Source: Zoogloea sp041911615
GTDB lineage: Bacteria > Pseudomonadota > Gammaproteobacteria > Burkholderiales > Rhodocyclaceae
Reading direction: 5' to 3'
Assembly: GCF_041911615.1 (NCBI RefSeq)
Contig: NZ_JAYROR010000037.1
Location: 1 to 64,000, forward strand
Length of the DNA stretch: 64,000 bases
Part shown: positions 39,955 through 49,167 of the stretch, piece by piece
How the letters are laid out: each line of letters begins with the position of its first letter
Position numbering within the stretch: position 1 is the first letter of the stretch
Position numbers and translations under genes: made by a program
The notes under the pieces: generated by a model
What the model was told of the DNA's origin: nothing
Databases searched by the model: none
What the model saw: only the letters and a program-made list of their open reading frames with translations

Positions 39955-42177
39955 TTACGGCAGCGCGATGATGTAAGTCGCGCCGAGGTAGCTCACGCTC
40001 TGCCTCGGGTTGAGGTAGACGGTGCTGTTGTCGGAATACACGAAGGGCGTGCCGTTGTAGCCCCAGGTCCATTCGTTGAGCTTGGTGCGTTGGTGGATGA
40101 AGTCCAGGCGCACGGCCGAGTTCTTTTCGACGGCGTACTTGCCGAACATTCGAACCGTGAATTGCCGGAAGGTCACATCGGGCAAGCCGCCGGAAGTGGC
40201 CAGCAAGGTCTGGTTGGCCGCCGAGGCGCTGGCGTCGAGATCCTGCTGGTACTTGTCCTTGTCGGCACTCAGCAGCAAATCGCCACCGACGACCAAGCGG
40301 CTGCTCGGCTTGCCATTCACACCGAGGCCGAAGGTCTCGGTGCGGTTGCGCAGCGCGGCCATGTAGCCGGTCGAGTGGTCGATGTGCATGGTCTGGTCGC
40401 CCCGCGACCAGAAGCCGGTGAGCCGCCAGTCGTCGCTCAGGGCATACACCGCATCGATGCCGTAGAAGCCCATGTAACTGGCGCGCAGGCCTTTGGTGGT
40501 GGGCGCGGAGAACTTGTCCTCACCCCATTCGGCCATGAACTGCACGCTCAGACGCTCGGTGGCCGACCAGTCGGCGGTGGCCTTCAGCTTTTCGCGGTTG
40601 CGATCGACCATGGACATCGGAAAGATCGCGGTGCGACCGTAGATGGCCGCATCCGAGACGGCGGTGACGCCTGTGCCCGAGTTGGGCTGCAGCCAGCTGG
40701 AACCCGATCGGTCGCTGTTGGAATAGGCAACGGCGCCGCTGACCGTCTCGGTCATGGCGCGGCGCAGCTCGAGGCGGTAACCCGACTCCTCGGTTTTCTG
40801 GCGCAGGCCGCTGAGGCCGGCCACCGCGCTCGTCGGTACGAACACGCCCCGATCGACCGACTCGTAATCCACCCCGACGGTGGCACGGTAGCCTGCCGGC
40901 AACTGGTAGCTGGCCTCGGCCTTGCCGACCAGGCGCTTGGGCGAGTAGTTGCCGTTGGTGAAGGCCTTGGTGCTTTCGAGGTTGTAGTACTCGATGGGCG
41001 TCTTGTCGTTGCGGTCTTCGTAGCGCACGTTGGCGAGCAGCGACAGCTTGGGCAGCGGTCGGGAGGTGATGCCCGCCTGGTAGAGCGCGCTGTCCACCTC
41101 ACCGCCGAAGTTGCCGCGGCCGCTCGGCGCGCCGGTGAAGGCTGCAAAACTGTCGGTCTGGGTGGCGTGGGTGAAGGCGTACTTGAAATTAGCCTTGGTG
41201 GTCGGCGTGAAGGCGTAGTTGCCGGTCAGGTAGATCTGGTGAGCCTGATTGTCGGGCGGCAACGCGATGGGTAGCTGCAGGATATTCCGCAAATCCGTCA
41301 GCGGCGTGATCGGGTTACCCAGCGGATCATTCAGATTTCCATTGATCGTCGCCCCCATCGAGGTGAACTGATTGTTGTAGAACGAGCCGTAATAGCCACC
41401 GCTCAGGAACAACTTATCGTTGGAATAGTTCAGCTTGGCCTCGAACTGTTGCGTCGTCGAGTTGATCGGCTCGGGCAGCATGAGCTGTGCGAATTGGCTC
41501 CCGACGGCGGGGATGCAGACCCCGGGGGCCAACGCGCCGGACCCGCCACTCGTCGCCGGATTCGTCGGACGGGTGCAACTGAAGCCATTGCCGAACAGGC
41601 GGGTGCCGTTCTTGTCCTCGTTGCGGAAGGTGGCCTCGAATTGCAGCGATTCGCTGAGCCACTTCTCGACGCCGACGGTGAGAATCTTGCGCTTCAGATC
41701 TAGGTTGTAGTCGCTGCCGCTGCCGGGCGTGGCGATGCGGGTTACCGTCAGCGCGTTGGTGCCGATGCCGGCGAGGCCGCTGTTGATCGTGCGCGGATCG
41801 TGCCGAATCATCTCGTTGTATTCGAGCGAGTACTTCCAGTCGCACTGCTTCTGCTGGCCAAAGCGGATTTCGCGGGTGTCCAGCCCCAGATCGCGGCCCT
41901 GGAAGGTGGTCCAGGTGCCGGTGGTGACGTCGCGCTTCACGTAATCGAGATCGAGCAGCAGATAGGTGTCGTCGCGACGCAAGCCGCTGTACTGGCCAAA
42001 CCAGCTACGCTCGTTGTTGGCGCCGGTCAGTCCGGCGACACCGACGGCGGCGCTGCTGTCGGGGCGGATCAGGGCGGCAACCTCGTCGTCTTCCGCATAG
42101 GCGGAGCCGAAAGCGGCCAGCAGGGCCAGCGCCACGATCTTGAGGCTGAAACCCGGATGTGTTTTCGCGGTTCTCAT
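39955..42177 (-). CDS. MtrB/PioB-family outer-membrane porin of a porin-cytochrome conduit
   Basis: The 740-residue protein has a signal peptide (ending AAFGSAYA-EDDE) and a long series of alternating amphipathic strands consistent with a large beta-barrel. Family members sheath a decahaem cytochrome through the outer membrane (MtrB, PioB, MtoB). Only isolated cysteines occur; the N-terminal CxxC of Shewanella MtrB is absent. The last residues are YIIALP. It follows the decahaem gene by 19 bases and ends the operon. The direction of electron flow cannot be read from the sequence. Confidence 0.87.
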   Translation of the reverse strand: MRTAKTHPGFSLKIVALALLAAFGSAYAEDDEVAALIRPDSSAAVGVAGLTGANNERSWFGQYSGLRRDDTYLLLDLDYVKRDVTTGTWTTFQGRDLGLDTREIRFGQQKQCDWKYSLEYNEMIRHDPRTINSGLAGIGTNALTVTRIATPGSGSDYNLDLKRKILTVGVEKWLSESLQFEATFRNEDKNGTRLFGNGFSCTRPTNPATSGGSGALAPGVCIPAVGSQFAQLMLPEPINSTTQQFEAKLNYSNDKLFLSGGYYGSFYNNQFTSMGATINGNLNDPLGNPITPLTDLRNILQLPIALPPDNQAHQIYLTGNYAFTPTTKANFKYAFTHATQTDSFAAFTGAPSGRGNFGGEVDSALYQAGITSRPLPKLSLLANVRYEDRNDKTPIEYYNLESTKAFTNGNYSPKRLVGKAEASYQLPAGYRATVGVDYESVDRGVFVPTSAVAGLSGLRQKTEESGYRLELRRAMTETVSGAVAYSNSDRSGSSWLQPNSGTGVTAVSDAAIYGRTAIFPMSMVDRNREKLKATADWSATERLSVQFMAEWGEDKFSAPTTKGLRASYMGFYGIDAVYALSDDWRLTGFWSRGDQTMHIDHSTGYMAALRNRTETFGLGVNGKPSSRLVVGGDLLLSADKDKYQQDLDASASAANQTLLATSGGLPDVTFRQFTVRMFGKYAVEKNSAVRLDFIHQRTKLNEWTWGYNGTPFVYSDNSTVYLNPRQSVSYLGATYIIALP

Positions 42178-42196
42178 GATGTTCTCCCCACTGCTC

Positions 42197-43189
42197 TCAA
42201 CGCAGGTTGAACTGCGGAGTCGGATTGGTCGCGCTCGGGTTGTTGCTGCCGTGCACCTGGGTGTGGCAGTTCAGGCAACCGCGCGCCTGGGTGTAGTTGA
42301 TGCCGGACTTGCCGCTGGCGGTGGCCGTCGGCTGCAACGGCAGCTGACCGCGCAACTGGGCGAGCTGGCCGCCGTGCGGGGTGTGGCACTGGTGGCACAG
42401 GAAGGGCGGACGGACCTTCAGCAGGCTCTCGGCGACGGTGCCGTGGGGGTTGTGGCAGTTGCCGCAATCTTCATTCACCGGTTCGTGGCTATGCACGAAG
42501 GGGCCGCGCTTTTCCATGTGGCAGGTGTAGCAGGTCTCGACGACGCTATCGCGCTTGACCAGCTTGGGCCCGACGGAGCCGTGGGCGTTGTGGCAGTCGG
42601 AACACGCCACCTTGCCTTCGAGTACCGGGTGGTGCGACGGCTTGTTGACCTGGACGCGCTGTTCCTTGTGGCAGGTGAAGCACACTTCGGGCTGGGTGCG
42701 CTTGTCGGCCACCTTGTCCTTGGCGGTGTGCAGCTGGTGGCAGGACGTGCAGGCGACATCGGCCCGCTCGTGGGCGCTGCCCTCCCAGTGGGAACGCTTG
42801 GAATCCTTGCGGTGGCAGCTGATGCACGCCTCGTTGCGCGCAGCCACGGGCGTCTTGGCACCCTTGGTGAAGCTGCGGTCGGTGGGCGGACGTTCTTTCA
42901 GCTTGGCCGGATTGTTGACATGGAGATCGCTCTCGCCGTGGCAGTTGGTGCAACTGGGCGCGCGGCCGTCGGCGACGGTGCCGTGCTTGGTCTTGCCGAT
43001 GTGCAGGAGCTTGGCGTCGTCGGATTCATCGTGGCAGGACGTGCACTTGGCGTCGCCCTTGAGCACCAGATCCTTGGCGGGCGGCTTGGCGCCCGGTGCG
43101 GAAGGCGCATCCGCGGCCAGTGCAGTCGAGCTGCCGGCCAGAGCCCCGAGCAATGCGCACGCGGCGAACAACTGTCGCAAGAACTTCAT
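42197..43189 (-). CDS. DmsE/MtrA-type decahaem cytochrome c
   Basis: The 330-residue periplasmic protein has a signal peptide (FAACALLGALAGSSTALA) and exactly ten CxxCH haem sites: CTSCH, CTNCH, CISCH, CTSCH, CFTCH, CSDCH, CYTCH, CGNCH, CHQCH and CLNCH. This count, size and spacing match the MtrA/DmsE/MtoA/PioA family, which carries electrons across the periplasm and into an MtrB-type barrel. The barrel gene is next. No outer-surface MtrC/OmcA-type lipoprotein cytochrome is found in the window. Confidence 0.93.
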   Translation of the reverse strand: MKFLRQLFAACALLGALAGSSTALAADAPSAPGAKPPAKDLVLKGDAKCTSCHDESDDAKLLHIGKTKHGTVADGRAPSCTNCHGESDLHVNNPAKLKERPPTDRSFTKGAKTPVAARNEACISCHRKDSKRSHWEGSAHERADVACTSCHQLHTAKDKVADKRTQPEVCFTCHKEQRVQVNKPSHHPVLEGKVACSDCHNAHGSVGPKLVKRDSVVETCYTCHMEKRGPFVHSHEPVNEDCGNCHNPHGTVAESLLKVRPPFLCHQCHTPHGGQLAQLRGQLPLQPTATASGKSGINYTQARGCLNCHTQVHGSNNPSATNPTPQFNLR

Positions 43190-43258
43190 TTTCGATCTCC
43201 CTTTTACTGCTGATGCTGGCCGGAGTGCCCTGCAAGATGGGCACCCCGCTGTGCTGGC

Positions 43259-43615
43259 TTACTTGCCGAGGGACAGGATCCAGTCGGTCAGATTCTTGAT
43301 CTCGGCCTTGTCCTTGGTCTTGAGGATCTTGTGCTCCTCTTCCTTGCCGTCTTCGAACTTGACCATCTCGCCGGAGGTGAGGTGATGGAGCAGCTTGGCC
43401 TCGGCGTCGGCCTTGCCCTTGAGCGACTTGGAAATTTCGGTCAGGGACTTGGCTTCCTTCTTCTTGTCGACGGCGTGGCACTTGGTGCAGCCCTCTTTCT
43501 TGGCGAGCGCCTGGGCGGCATCGGCATCCAGGGCCAGCGCGTCGGCGGACAGCAGCAGACCGGCTGCGCACAGGCCGGAAATCGAGGCGGCAAAGGCAAA
43601 CTTGCGGATCTTCAT
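43259..43615 (-). CDS. Small monohaem cytochrome c
   Basis: The 118-residue exported protein has a signal peptide (IRKFAFAASISGLCAAGLLLSADALA) and one haem site, CTKCHAV, near residue 45; the probable Met ligand is in TSGEMVKFEDG. It resembles class I periplasmic carriers such as MtoD of Fe(II)-oxidising Mto clusters. Its place between the cytochrome b and the decahaem gene suggests a shuttle between inner-membrane and outer-membrane modules. Confidence 0.87.
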   Translation of the reverse strand: MKIRKFAFAASISGLCAAGLLLSADALALDADAAQALAKKEGCTKCHAVDKKKEAKSLTEISKSLKGKADAEAKLLHHLTSGEMVKFEDGKEEEHKILKTKDKAEIKNLTDWILSLGK

Positions 43616-43653
43616 GTCGGTTTCTCCTTGTGGGGCGTTATTGGTTTGAAAAA

Positions 43654-44268
43654 TCAGTGCTCGTACCAGCCGGTGATCATCATCTTGAACAGGCTCGAGA
43701 CCTTCGGCCCCATCGTGCCGAGGTAGATGTGGCTCACCATGAAAAGCAGGATCACGGCCGCACCCAGGTAGTGAACGAGCGCGACGGGCAGCAGGCCGTC
43801 CAGGCCGAACAGCGTGTCGGGGGCGAACTGCGGGTAGAGGAAGATCAGCCCGGTGGCGATCACCACCGGCAGCACGAGGTACATGATCGACCAGTAGGTG
43901 ATCGCCTGCAGCGCGTTGAAATTGACCTCGGGTGTCGGCGGGAAGGGCTCGGCCTCACCCTTGAAGATGCCGCCGCCGTAGTACTGCATCTGCTTGATGC
44001 AACGCCCGAGGATGCCGGGCGGCTTGGGGATGTACTGCCACCAGTTGCCGGTGACGATGTTGCCGATCACGAAGGCCACCCACAGCCCGGCCAGGCACAC
44101 GCCAGCCACGTTGTGGATGCGCGCGGCCAGCGAGAACTCGACCAGCGGCAGGTTGGGGTCGGAAAAATGCAGGCTGATCCCGGTCACCGACAGCACGATG
44201 ATCGCGAGAGCATTGCTCCAGTGCCACAGCCTGATCCACAGGGGCAGCATGAAAACGCGCTTAGTCAT
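43654..44268 (-). CDS. Cytochrome b561/b6-type membrane subunit
   Basis: The 204-residue protein has four predicted helices with His residues placed for haem b (WHWSNALAIIVLSVTG, IHNVAGVCLAGLWVAFV, VHYLGAAVILLFMVSHIYLG), as in the b subunits of hydrogenase and formate dehydrogenase. It would exchange electrons between quinones and the multihaem cytochrome encoded upstream, with which it overlaps by eight bases. It starts with ATG and continues the minus-strand operon. Confidence 0.9.
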   Translation of the reverse strand: MTKRVFMLPLWIRLWHWSNALAIIVLSVTGISLHFSDPNLPLVEFSLAARIHNVAGVCLAGLWVAFVIGNIVTGNWWQYIPKPPGILGRCIKQMQYYGGGIFKGEAEPFPPTPEVNFNALQAITYWSIMYLVLPVVIATGLIFLYPQFAPDTLFGLDGLLPVALVHYLGAAVILLFMVSHIYLGTMGPKVSSLFKMMITGWYEH

Positions 44269-45232
44269 GGTTCTTCCTCCGGCGCAGGCTGTTCATCAGG
44301 GCACGCACGAGGCCGTGGCCGACCACCCCCACCACCGTCGCCGCGAACAGGCCGATCAGGATCATGTCGAGGGTAGGGTTGCGGGTCGCGCCCACCACGT
44401 AGGAATTGCTCAGGATCACGCTGTTGAGGAAGCCGTACTTGTGCTGCTCCTCCTTCGCCAGATGGCGATACAGGCGCGCGTTGAGCGAACTGTTGGCGCT
44501 ATGGCAGGTGGCGCACTTCTTCTCCGCCTTGTCCTTGTTCTGGATTTCGTGGGAGAGCGACAGCTTGTCGTCGGTCGGCGTGTGGCATTCGATGCAGCGC
44601 ACCGCCTTCCAGTGCAACCGGGTGTTGGGCAGCCAGTCGTGGATGTCGTCGATGGCCGGCCGCTTCTTCTTCTCGGGCGCCATCTTCGCGAAGGCGATGT
44701 CGGAGTCGTGGCAGTCGAGGCAGATCTTGTTGTCCTGCGCGACGATCTTGTGTGGATCGCCCAGCTTGGCGGCCAGGGTCATCACATGGGGGTCGTGGCA
44801 GGTGGCGCAGGTGAAGCGGTCGCTGAGGTTCTCGGCGTGCACCGACTTGTCGAACTGACGCTCGATGCGCATCGCCTTGCGGGCGTGGCAGTCCTGGCAC
44901 TCGGCCAGGTCTTCCTTGGCTTTGGGGGCGTGGGGATGATCGTCGTAGCCGTCGCCGTGGCACTTCGAACACGCCATCTGGCCGTGATCGGAGACCGTGT
45001 AGGTACCCGGATCGACCAGTTAATTGCGCAGCTTCTTGATGTCGAGACCCTCTTTGGGCGGCTGCTTGAGCCCCGCCTCGGAGTGGCACTTCAGGCATTC
45101 TCCGTTGGCCGCGCGAATCTTCGCCAAGGCCTCGGGCGTCGGCGGGGGATCATCGGCGAAGGCCGGTGCTGCGACCGCCAGGGCCAGCAAAGCCACGACA
45201 CGCCACGCATTTTTTTTCAGCTTGTCGAACAC
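44261..45232 (-). pseudogene. Membrane-anchored seven-haem cytochrome c interrupted by an in-frame TAA
   Basis: The first part starts at GTG 45232 with GAGGAG upstream, encodes a signal peptide (VVALLALAVAAPAFA) and one haem site (CLKCH), and stops at TAA 45020-45022 after KKLRN. The same frame then continues without another stop for 253 codons: LVDPGTYTVSDHGQ, six more haem sites (CSKCH, CQDCH, CATCH, CLDCH, CIECH, CATCH) and a C-terminal membrane helix (MILIGLFAATVVGVVGHGLV). An ATG at 44977 opens the second part but would lack an export signal. One substitution in one codon would restore a 323-residue cytochrome that fits its cytochrome b partner. It may be a genuine nonsense mutation, a sequencing error or a read-through site. 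Confidence 0.85.
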
Positions 45233-45385
45233 GTCGACTCCTCAGGCTACGAACCCGACGAATCATCGACCCATGAAATTGCGACAAGATGTTTCAGTAT
45301 CCAAAAGTGCAGAGGTCTTGACCAAGATCAAGCTCCGGGGCGGTTCTCGACGCGTTTTACCAACACCGGAAGCGCTCCCCGCCGG

Positions 45386-46183
45386 CTATTCCAGCACCTC
45401 GACCGGCATTCCGACGCGGATTTCCCCGCTGCCTTCGGCGATCACGTTCTGCCCGAAGATCACGCCCGCGGGCGCCTTGCGATAGGTGGCCAGGGTACGC
45501 AGCGGCTCCTGGTCGCGGCCCTTGGTGCCATCCTCGGGATCGACGGTGGTGAAGACGCAGCGCTCGCAGGGCTTGGTGATTCGAAAGTTCACCTCGCCGA
45601 TCCGGATGCGCTGCCAGCCGTCCTCGGCAAAGGCCGCCGCGCCCGACACCACCAGGTTGGGACGGAAGCGCTGCATCGACAAGGCACGGCCGACCCGCCC
45701 GGACAGGTCGTCCAGTGAAGCCTCGCCGATCAGCAGCAGTGGAAACCCGTCGGCGAACGACAAGGGCACGGCGGGGGCCACCTTCACACGCCGGGCGGTC
45801 GGGGCACCCGTCCACAAGAATTTGAGCGGCGTGCCCAGGTAATCGGAAATCCACGCATCGGCCGCCGCCGCACCCTGCCGGGCCGGAAAATTGTCGCCCC
45901 ACACCGTGGTGTCGATGGCGTCGGTGAAGGCCGCGTCAGGGACGAACAGATCCGCACGCCCCGGCGTCGAAAGGGTCACGCCGCCCGCAACCGGCGTCGC
46001 GTCGACCAGCACCAGCCGCGGCTGCTGGCGGCCGGTGACGAAATGGCCGTCCGGCGTGGCGACCATCCAGTCGCGGTCGAAGGGCAAACCTCGCGGGCCG
46101 ACCGGGCTGCGATCGAGCGCCTGGCCGCGCATCGACTTGACGGGGTAACGGTGAAGGGCGGACAGGACGGGTGATGTGCTCAT
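45386..46183 (-). CDS. MOSC-domain molybdenum-cofactor protein (YcbX-like)
   Basis: The 265-residue protein has an N-terminal beta-barrel domain (ALHRYPVKSMRGQ, RGLPFDRDWMVATPDG) and a C-terminal MOSC domain (FRPNLVVSGAAAFAEDGW, KPCERCVFTTVDPEDG, whose Cys probably binds the cofactor). Relatives such as YcbX and mARC reduce N-hydroxylated compounds. No ferredoxin domain is fused. The start at 46183 is chosen over an upstream ATG because homologues begin just before the LHRYPVKS motif. Confidence 0.88.
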   Translation of the reverse strand: MSTSPVLSALHRYPVKSMRGQALDRSPVGPRGLPFDRDWMVATPDGHFVTGRQQPRLVLVDATPVAGGVTLSTPGRADLFVPDAAFTDAIDTTVWGDNFPARQGAAAADAWISDYLGTPLKFLWTGAPTARRVKVAPAVPLSFADGFPLLLIGEASLDDLSGRVGRALSMQRFRPNLVVSGAAAFAEDGWQRIRIGEVNFRITKPCERCVFTTVDPEDGTKGRDQEPLRTLATYRKAPAGVIFGQNVIAEGSGEIRVGMPVEVLE

Positions 46184-46302
46184 GGAAAGCCTCGGCAGAC
46201 TGACGCAGTCGGGTTGGGAATCGCAAAAGCCATTATCCTTGCGACTGACGGCGCCCGGCAAGCGTCCGCGCCGCGACCGCACCTCATCGCACTGGAATCA
46301 CA

Positions 46303-46557
46303 ATGACTTACGAAGAACACCTGGACGAAGTGACCACCCTGATTTACGAGCGCTTCGGACTCAGCGAGGCCGCTGCCATCAAGCTGGTGATGCGCGCCCA
46401 GGCCGACGGCTACTTCAGCGACCACGACGACGATCCGTCGATCTGCACCCAACTGCGCGCCGAGCAGGACGCCAAGCGCGTCTTCAAGCAATACGGCAAG
46501 CCCGCCGAGCCCGAGGCGCCGGTCAAATCCCGTCGCCGCCCCGGTCCGCCGCGCTGA
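46303..46557 (+). CDS. Small hypothetical protein
   Basis: An 84-residue acidic helical protein (EEHLDEVTTLIYERFGLSEAAAIKLVMRAQADGYF) with a basic Pro/Arg tail (KSRRRPGPPR). I recognise no family. It is divergent from the MOSC gene and sits ten bases upstream of the prodomain-like gene, so it may be in the same transcript. Confidence 0.6.
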   Translation: MTYEEHLDEVTTLIYERFGLSEAAAIKLVMRAQADGYFSDHDDDPSICTQLRAEQDAKRVFKQYGKPAEPEAPVKSRRRPGPPR

Positions 46558-46567
46558 AGGCCCGACG

Positions 46568-46900
46568 ATGATGCGCCGCTCGGGTGGCTTGCCGCTGGTC
46601 CTGGGCGCCCTGCTGGGGATGCCGGCCTGCGCCGGCCCGACGGCGGCGGCGCCACGGGGGCCGGCGGTGATCGTCGGCTTCGGCGAAGCCATCAACCCCG
46701 CGGCGCCGGCCACCCTCACCCTCCTCGCCCAGGCCAGCGGCGCCGGCGTCCGGCTCGTGGCGACGATCGCCCCGCACAGCGCCGCCTACCAGCTCGACTG
46801 CCCGCCCGCCGATCCGGACTGCAGCCGGGCGCTCGCCGCGCTGCGCGTCCATCCGGCCGTCCGCACCGTCGATCTCGATCAGAAAAAGGGTTTCCGATGA
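46568..46900 (+). CDS. Exported protein resembling a free-standing protease prodomain (I9-like)
   Basis: The 110-residue product has a signal peptide (LPLVLGALLGMPACA, with a possible lipobox cysteine). Its C-terminal part, from AVIVGFGE to ALAALRVHPAVRTVDLDQ, resembles the end of subtilisin prodomains (inhibitor I9), where a helix and final strand precede the protease. The next gene, overlapping by four bases, is an S8 protease, so this may be its inhibitor or folding helper. The family assignment is my inference from pattern alone. Confidence 0.55.
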   Translation: MMRRSGGLPLVLGALLGMPACAGPTAAAPRGPAVIVGFGEAINPAAPATLTLLAQASGAGVRLVATIAPHSAAYQLDCPPADPDCSRALAALRVHPAVRTVDLDQKKGFR

Positions 46901-48759
46901 AAGCCGCGCTCCACTTCTGTACCGCCTTCCTCGGTCTCGGGTTGCTGGCCGCCGTCCCCGCGCGCGCCGACACCGCCGCCGAGGCACGGGTCATCGTCAA
47001 GCTCAAGGCCGCTTCGCCGCTCAAGCAGATCCAGGCCGCCAACAGCGTGCAGCGCCTCGGCCAACGTCTGGGCATCGCCGCCCAGATGGTCGGCCAGCCC
47101 GCGCCCGACCTGCACGTGATGCGCGCCAGCGGGCTCAGCTCCGACGCCCTCGCCGCCCGGCTCGCCCGGGAAGCGGACGTCGAATATGCCGTGCCCGACC
47201 GCATCAAGACCATTCGCGCCGCGCCCAACGATCCGCTGTTCGCCAACCAGTGGTATCTCCAGGCCGCCGGCCCCACCCAACCCGCCGCCACCAACGCCCT
47301 CGCCGCCTGGCAGCTCAGCCCCGGCAGCGCCGGCGTGATCGTCGCCGTCGTGGACACCGGCGTGCGCCTCGACCACGAAGACCTCGGCGGCAAGCTGGTG
47401 CCCGGCTACGACTTCATCACCGACGACCTCCTCTCCGGCGACGGCCAGAGCGGTCGCGATGCCGACCCTTCCGACCCGGGCGACTACCTGTCGTCGGCCG
47501 ATCTGACCAACGCCGCCCTGCGCAGCCTGTGCGGCAACCCGAGCACCACCCACGGCAGCTCCTGGCACGGCACCCAGGTAGCCGGCATCGTCGCCGCCGA
47601 GAGCAACAACGCCCGCGGCATCGCTGGCATCGGTGGCGCCAGCCGCATCCTCCCGGTGCGCGCCCTCGGCAAGTGCGGCGGTTTCGACTCCGACATCATC
47701 GCCGGCATGCGCTGGGCCGCCGGCCTGCCCGTCACGGGAGTTCCCACCAACCCCAATCCCGCCCGGGTCATCAACCTGAGCCTCGCCGGCGCTGGCACCT
47801 GCAGTGCCGCCTACATCGACGCGATCGGCCAGATCCGCGCCGCTGGCACCCTCGTCGTGGCCGCCTCGGGCAACGAGACCAGTCCCGTCGAGGAGCCTGC
47901 CAACTGCCCCGGCGTGCTCGCCGTCGCCGGCGTCCGCCACACCGGCACCAAGGTCGGCTATTCGAGTTACGGCGCCGAGGTGGGCATCAGCGCGCCGGCC
48001 GGCAACTGCGTCTACACCGGCGCCGGCCAACCCTGCCTGTACCCCTTCATCAACACCATCAACTTCGGCACTTACGGCCCGACCGCCAATGGCTACACCG
48101 GCATCCACGACGTCACCATCGGCACCAGCTTCGCGGTGCCCCTGGTGGCCGGCACCGCCGCGCTCATGCTCGCCGCCAACCCCGCCCTCGGCGAGGCCGA
48201 GGTCGCCACCCGCATCCGGCGCAGCGCCAGCCGCTTTCCGGTCGACCCGACTCTGCCGACGTGCCCCACGGTGACCGCCGACGGCCAGTGCAACTGCACC
48301 AGCAGCACCTGCGGCGCCGGCATGCTCGACAGCGCCGCCGCGGTGGCCGCAGCCATCGACGGCAGCGCCCTCAACCCGGTCGCGCGGATCACCCTGCCCG
48401 ACTCGGCCCTGGCCGGCACCGCCCTCACCCTCGGCTCCGGCGACAGCGCCGCCGCCACCGGCGCCACGCTGGTCGCCTGGAAGTGGAGCCAGCTCGGCGG
48501 CCCCGCCACCGGCACCTTCGGCGCCGACACGCCGAGCACCACCTTCACCGCCCCGATCGCCGGCGACTACCTCCTGCGCCTGACCCTCACCGACAGCGCC
48601 GGCCGCAGCAGCGCCCAGGACGTCACCCTGACCGTGCTCGACGCGCCGGTCCAGCCCAGCGGCAGTGGCAGTGGTGGCGGCGGTGGCGCCCTCGACCTGA
48701 CCAGCCTCGTCGCCCTGCTGGCCGGCGCCGCCTTCACCCTCCACCGCCGTCTCCGCTGA
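46897..48759 (+). CDS. Secreted S8 (subtilisin-like) serine protease with GlyGly-CTERM-like tail
   Basis: The 620-residue protein has a signal peptide, a prodomain (about residues 30-105) and a subtilase domain whose triad lies in VVDTGVRLDHEDL (Asp), SSWHGTQVAGI (His) and GTSFAVPLVAG (Ser). A PKD-like beta domain follows (about 490-590). The C-terminus is a Gly/Ser-rich stretch, one hydrophobic helix (LTSLVALLAGAAFTL) and HRRLR, the layout of GlyGly-CTERM signals processed by rhombosortase. No rhombosortase gene is in the window. The start overlaps the preceding gene by four bases. Confidence 0.9.
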   Translation: MKAALHFCTAFLGLGLLAAVPARADTAAEARVIVKLKAASPLKQIQAANSVQRLGQRLGIAAQMVGQPAPDLHVMRASGLSSDALAARLAREADVEYAVPDRIKTIRAAPNDPLFANQWYLQAAGPTQPAATNALAAWQLSPGSAGVIVAVVDTGVRLDHEDLGGKLVPGYDFITDDLLSGDGQSGRDADPSDPGDYLSSADLTNAALRSLCGNPSTTHGSSWHGTQVAGIVAAESNNARGIAGIGGASRILPVRALGKCGGFDSDIIAGMRWAAGLPVTGVPTNPNPARVINLSLAGAGTCSAAYIDAIGQIRAAGTLVVAASGNETSPVEEPANCPGVLAVAGVRHTGTKVGYSSYGAEVGISAPAGNCVYTGAGQPCLYPFINTINFGTYGPTANGYTGIHDVTIGTSFAVPLVAGTAALMLAANPALGEAEVATRIRRSASRFPVDPTLPTCPTVTADGQCNCTSSTCGAGMLDSAAAVAAAIDGSALNPVARITLPDSALAGTALTLGSGDSAAATGATLVAWKWSQLGGPATGTFGADTPSTTFTAPIAGDYLLRLTLTDSAGRSSAQDVTLTVLDAPVQPSGSGSGGGGGALDLTSLVALLAGAAFTLHRRLR

Positions 48760-48768
48760 GCCATCGCC

Positions 48769-49167
48769 ATGAAACGCCGCCCCGCCCTGCTCCAGCTCTC
48801 CCGCGATCATCACACCGCGCTGGTCCTGGCCAAGCGCATCGCCGCCGCCCACGACGACGACGCCATCGACGCCCTGATCGCCACCGTCCCCGGCACCTTC
48901 GCCCACGAACTGGAGCCCCACTTCCAGGCCGAGGAGGGCGACCTGCTGCCGCGCCTCCAGGCCGCCGGCGAAGCCGCGCTGGTGGCCCGCACCCTCGACG
49001 AACACCGCCTGCTGCGCGCGCTCGCCGCCCGCATCGGCGCAGGCGACCGGGCCAGCCTCGCGCCCTTCGGCCTCGCCCTGCACGATCACGTGCGCTTCGA
49101 AGAGCGCGAACTCTTCGTCACCGCCGAACGCGTGCTGCCCGCGGCCTTCCTCGACTTCGCCACCTGA
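48769..49167 (+). CDS. Hemerythrin-like HHE domain protein
   Basis: The 132-residue four-helix protein has di-iron-type ligands spread as expected: LSRDHHTALVLAKR, FAHELEPHFQAEE, LDEHRLLRAL and LHDHVRFEERELF. Such proteins sense or buffer oxygen, NO or iron in the cytosol. It follows the protease gene by nine bases and precedes the dnaE2 SOS box. Confidence 0.85.
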   Translation: MKRRPALLQLSRDHHTALVLAKRIAAAHDDDAIDALIATVPGTFAHELEPHFQAEEGDLLPRLQAAGEAALVARTLDEHRLLRALAARIGAGDRASLAPFGLALHDHVRFEERELFVTAERVLPAAFLDFAT

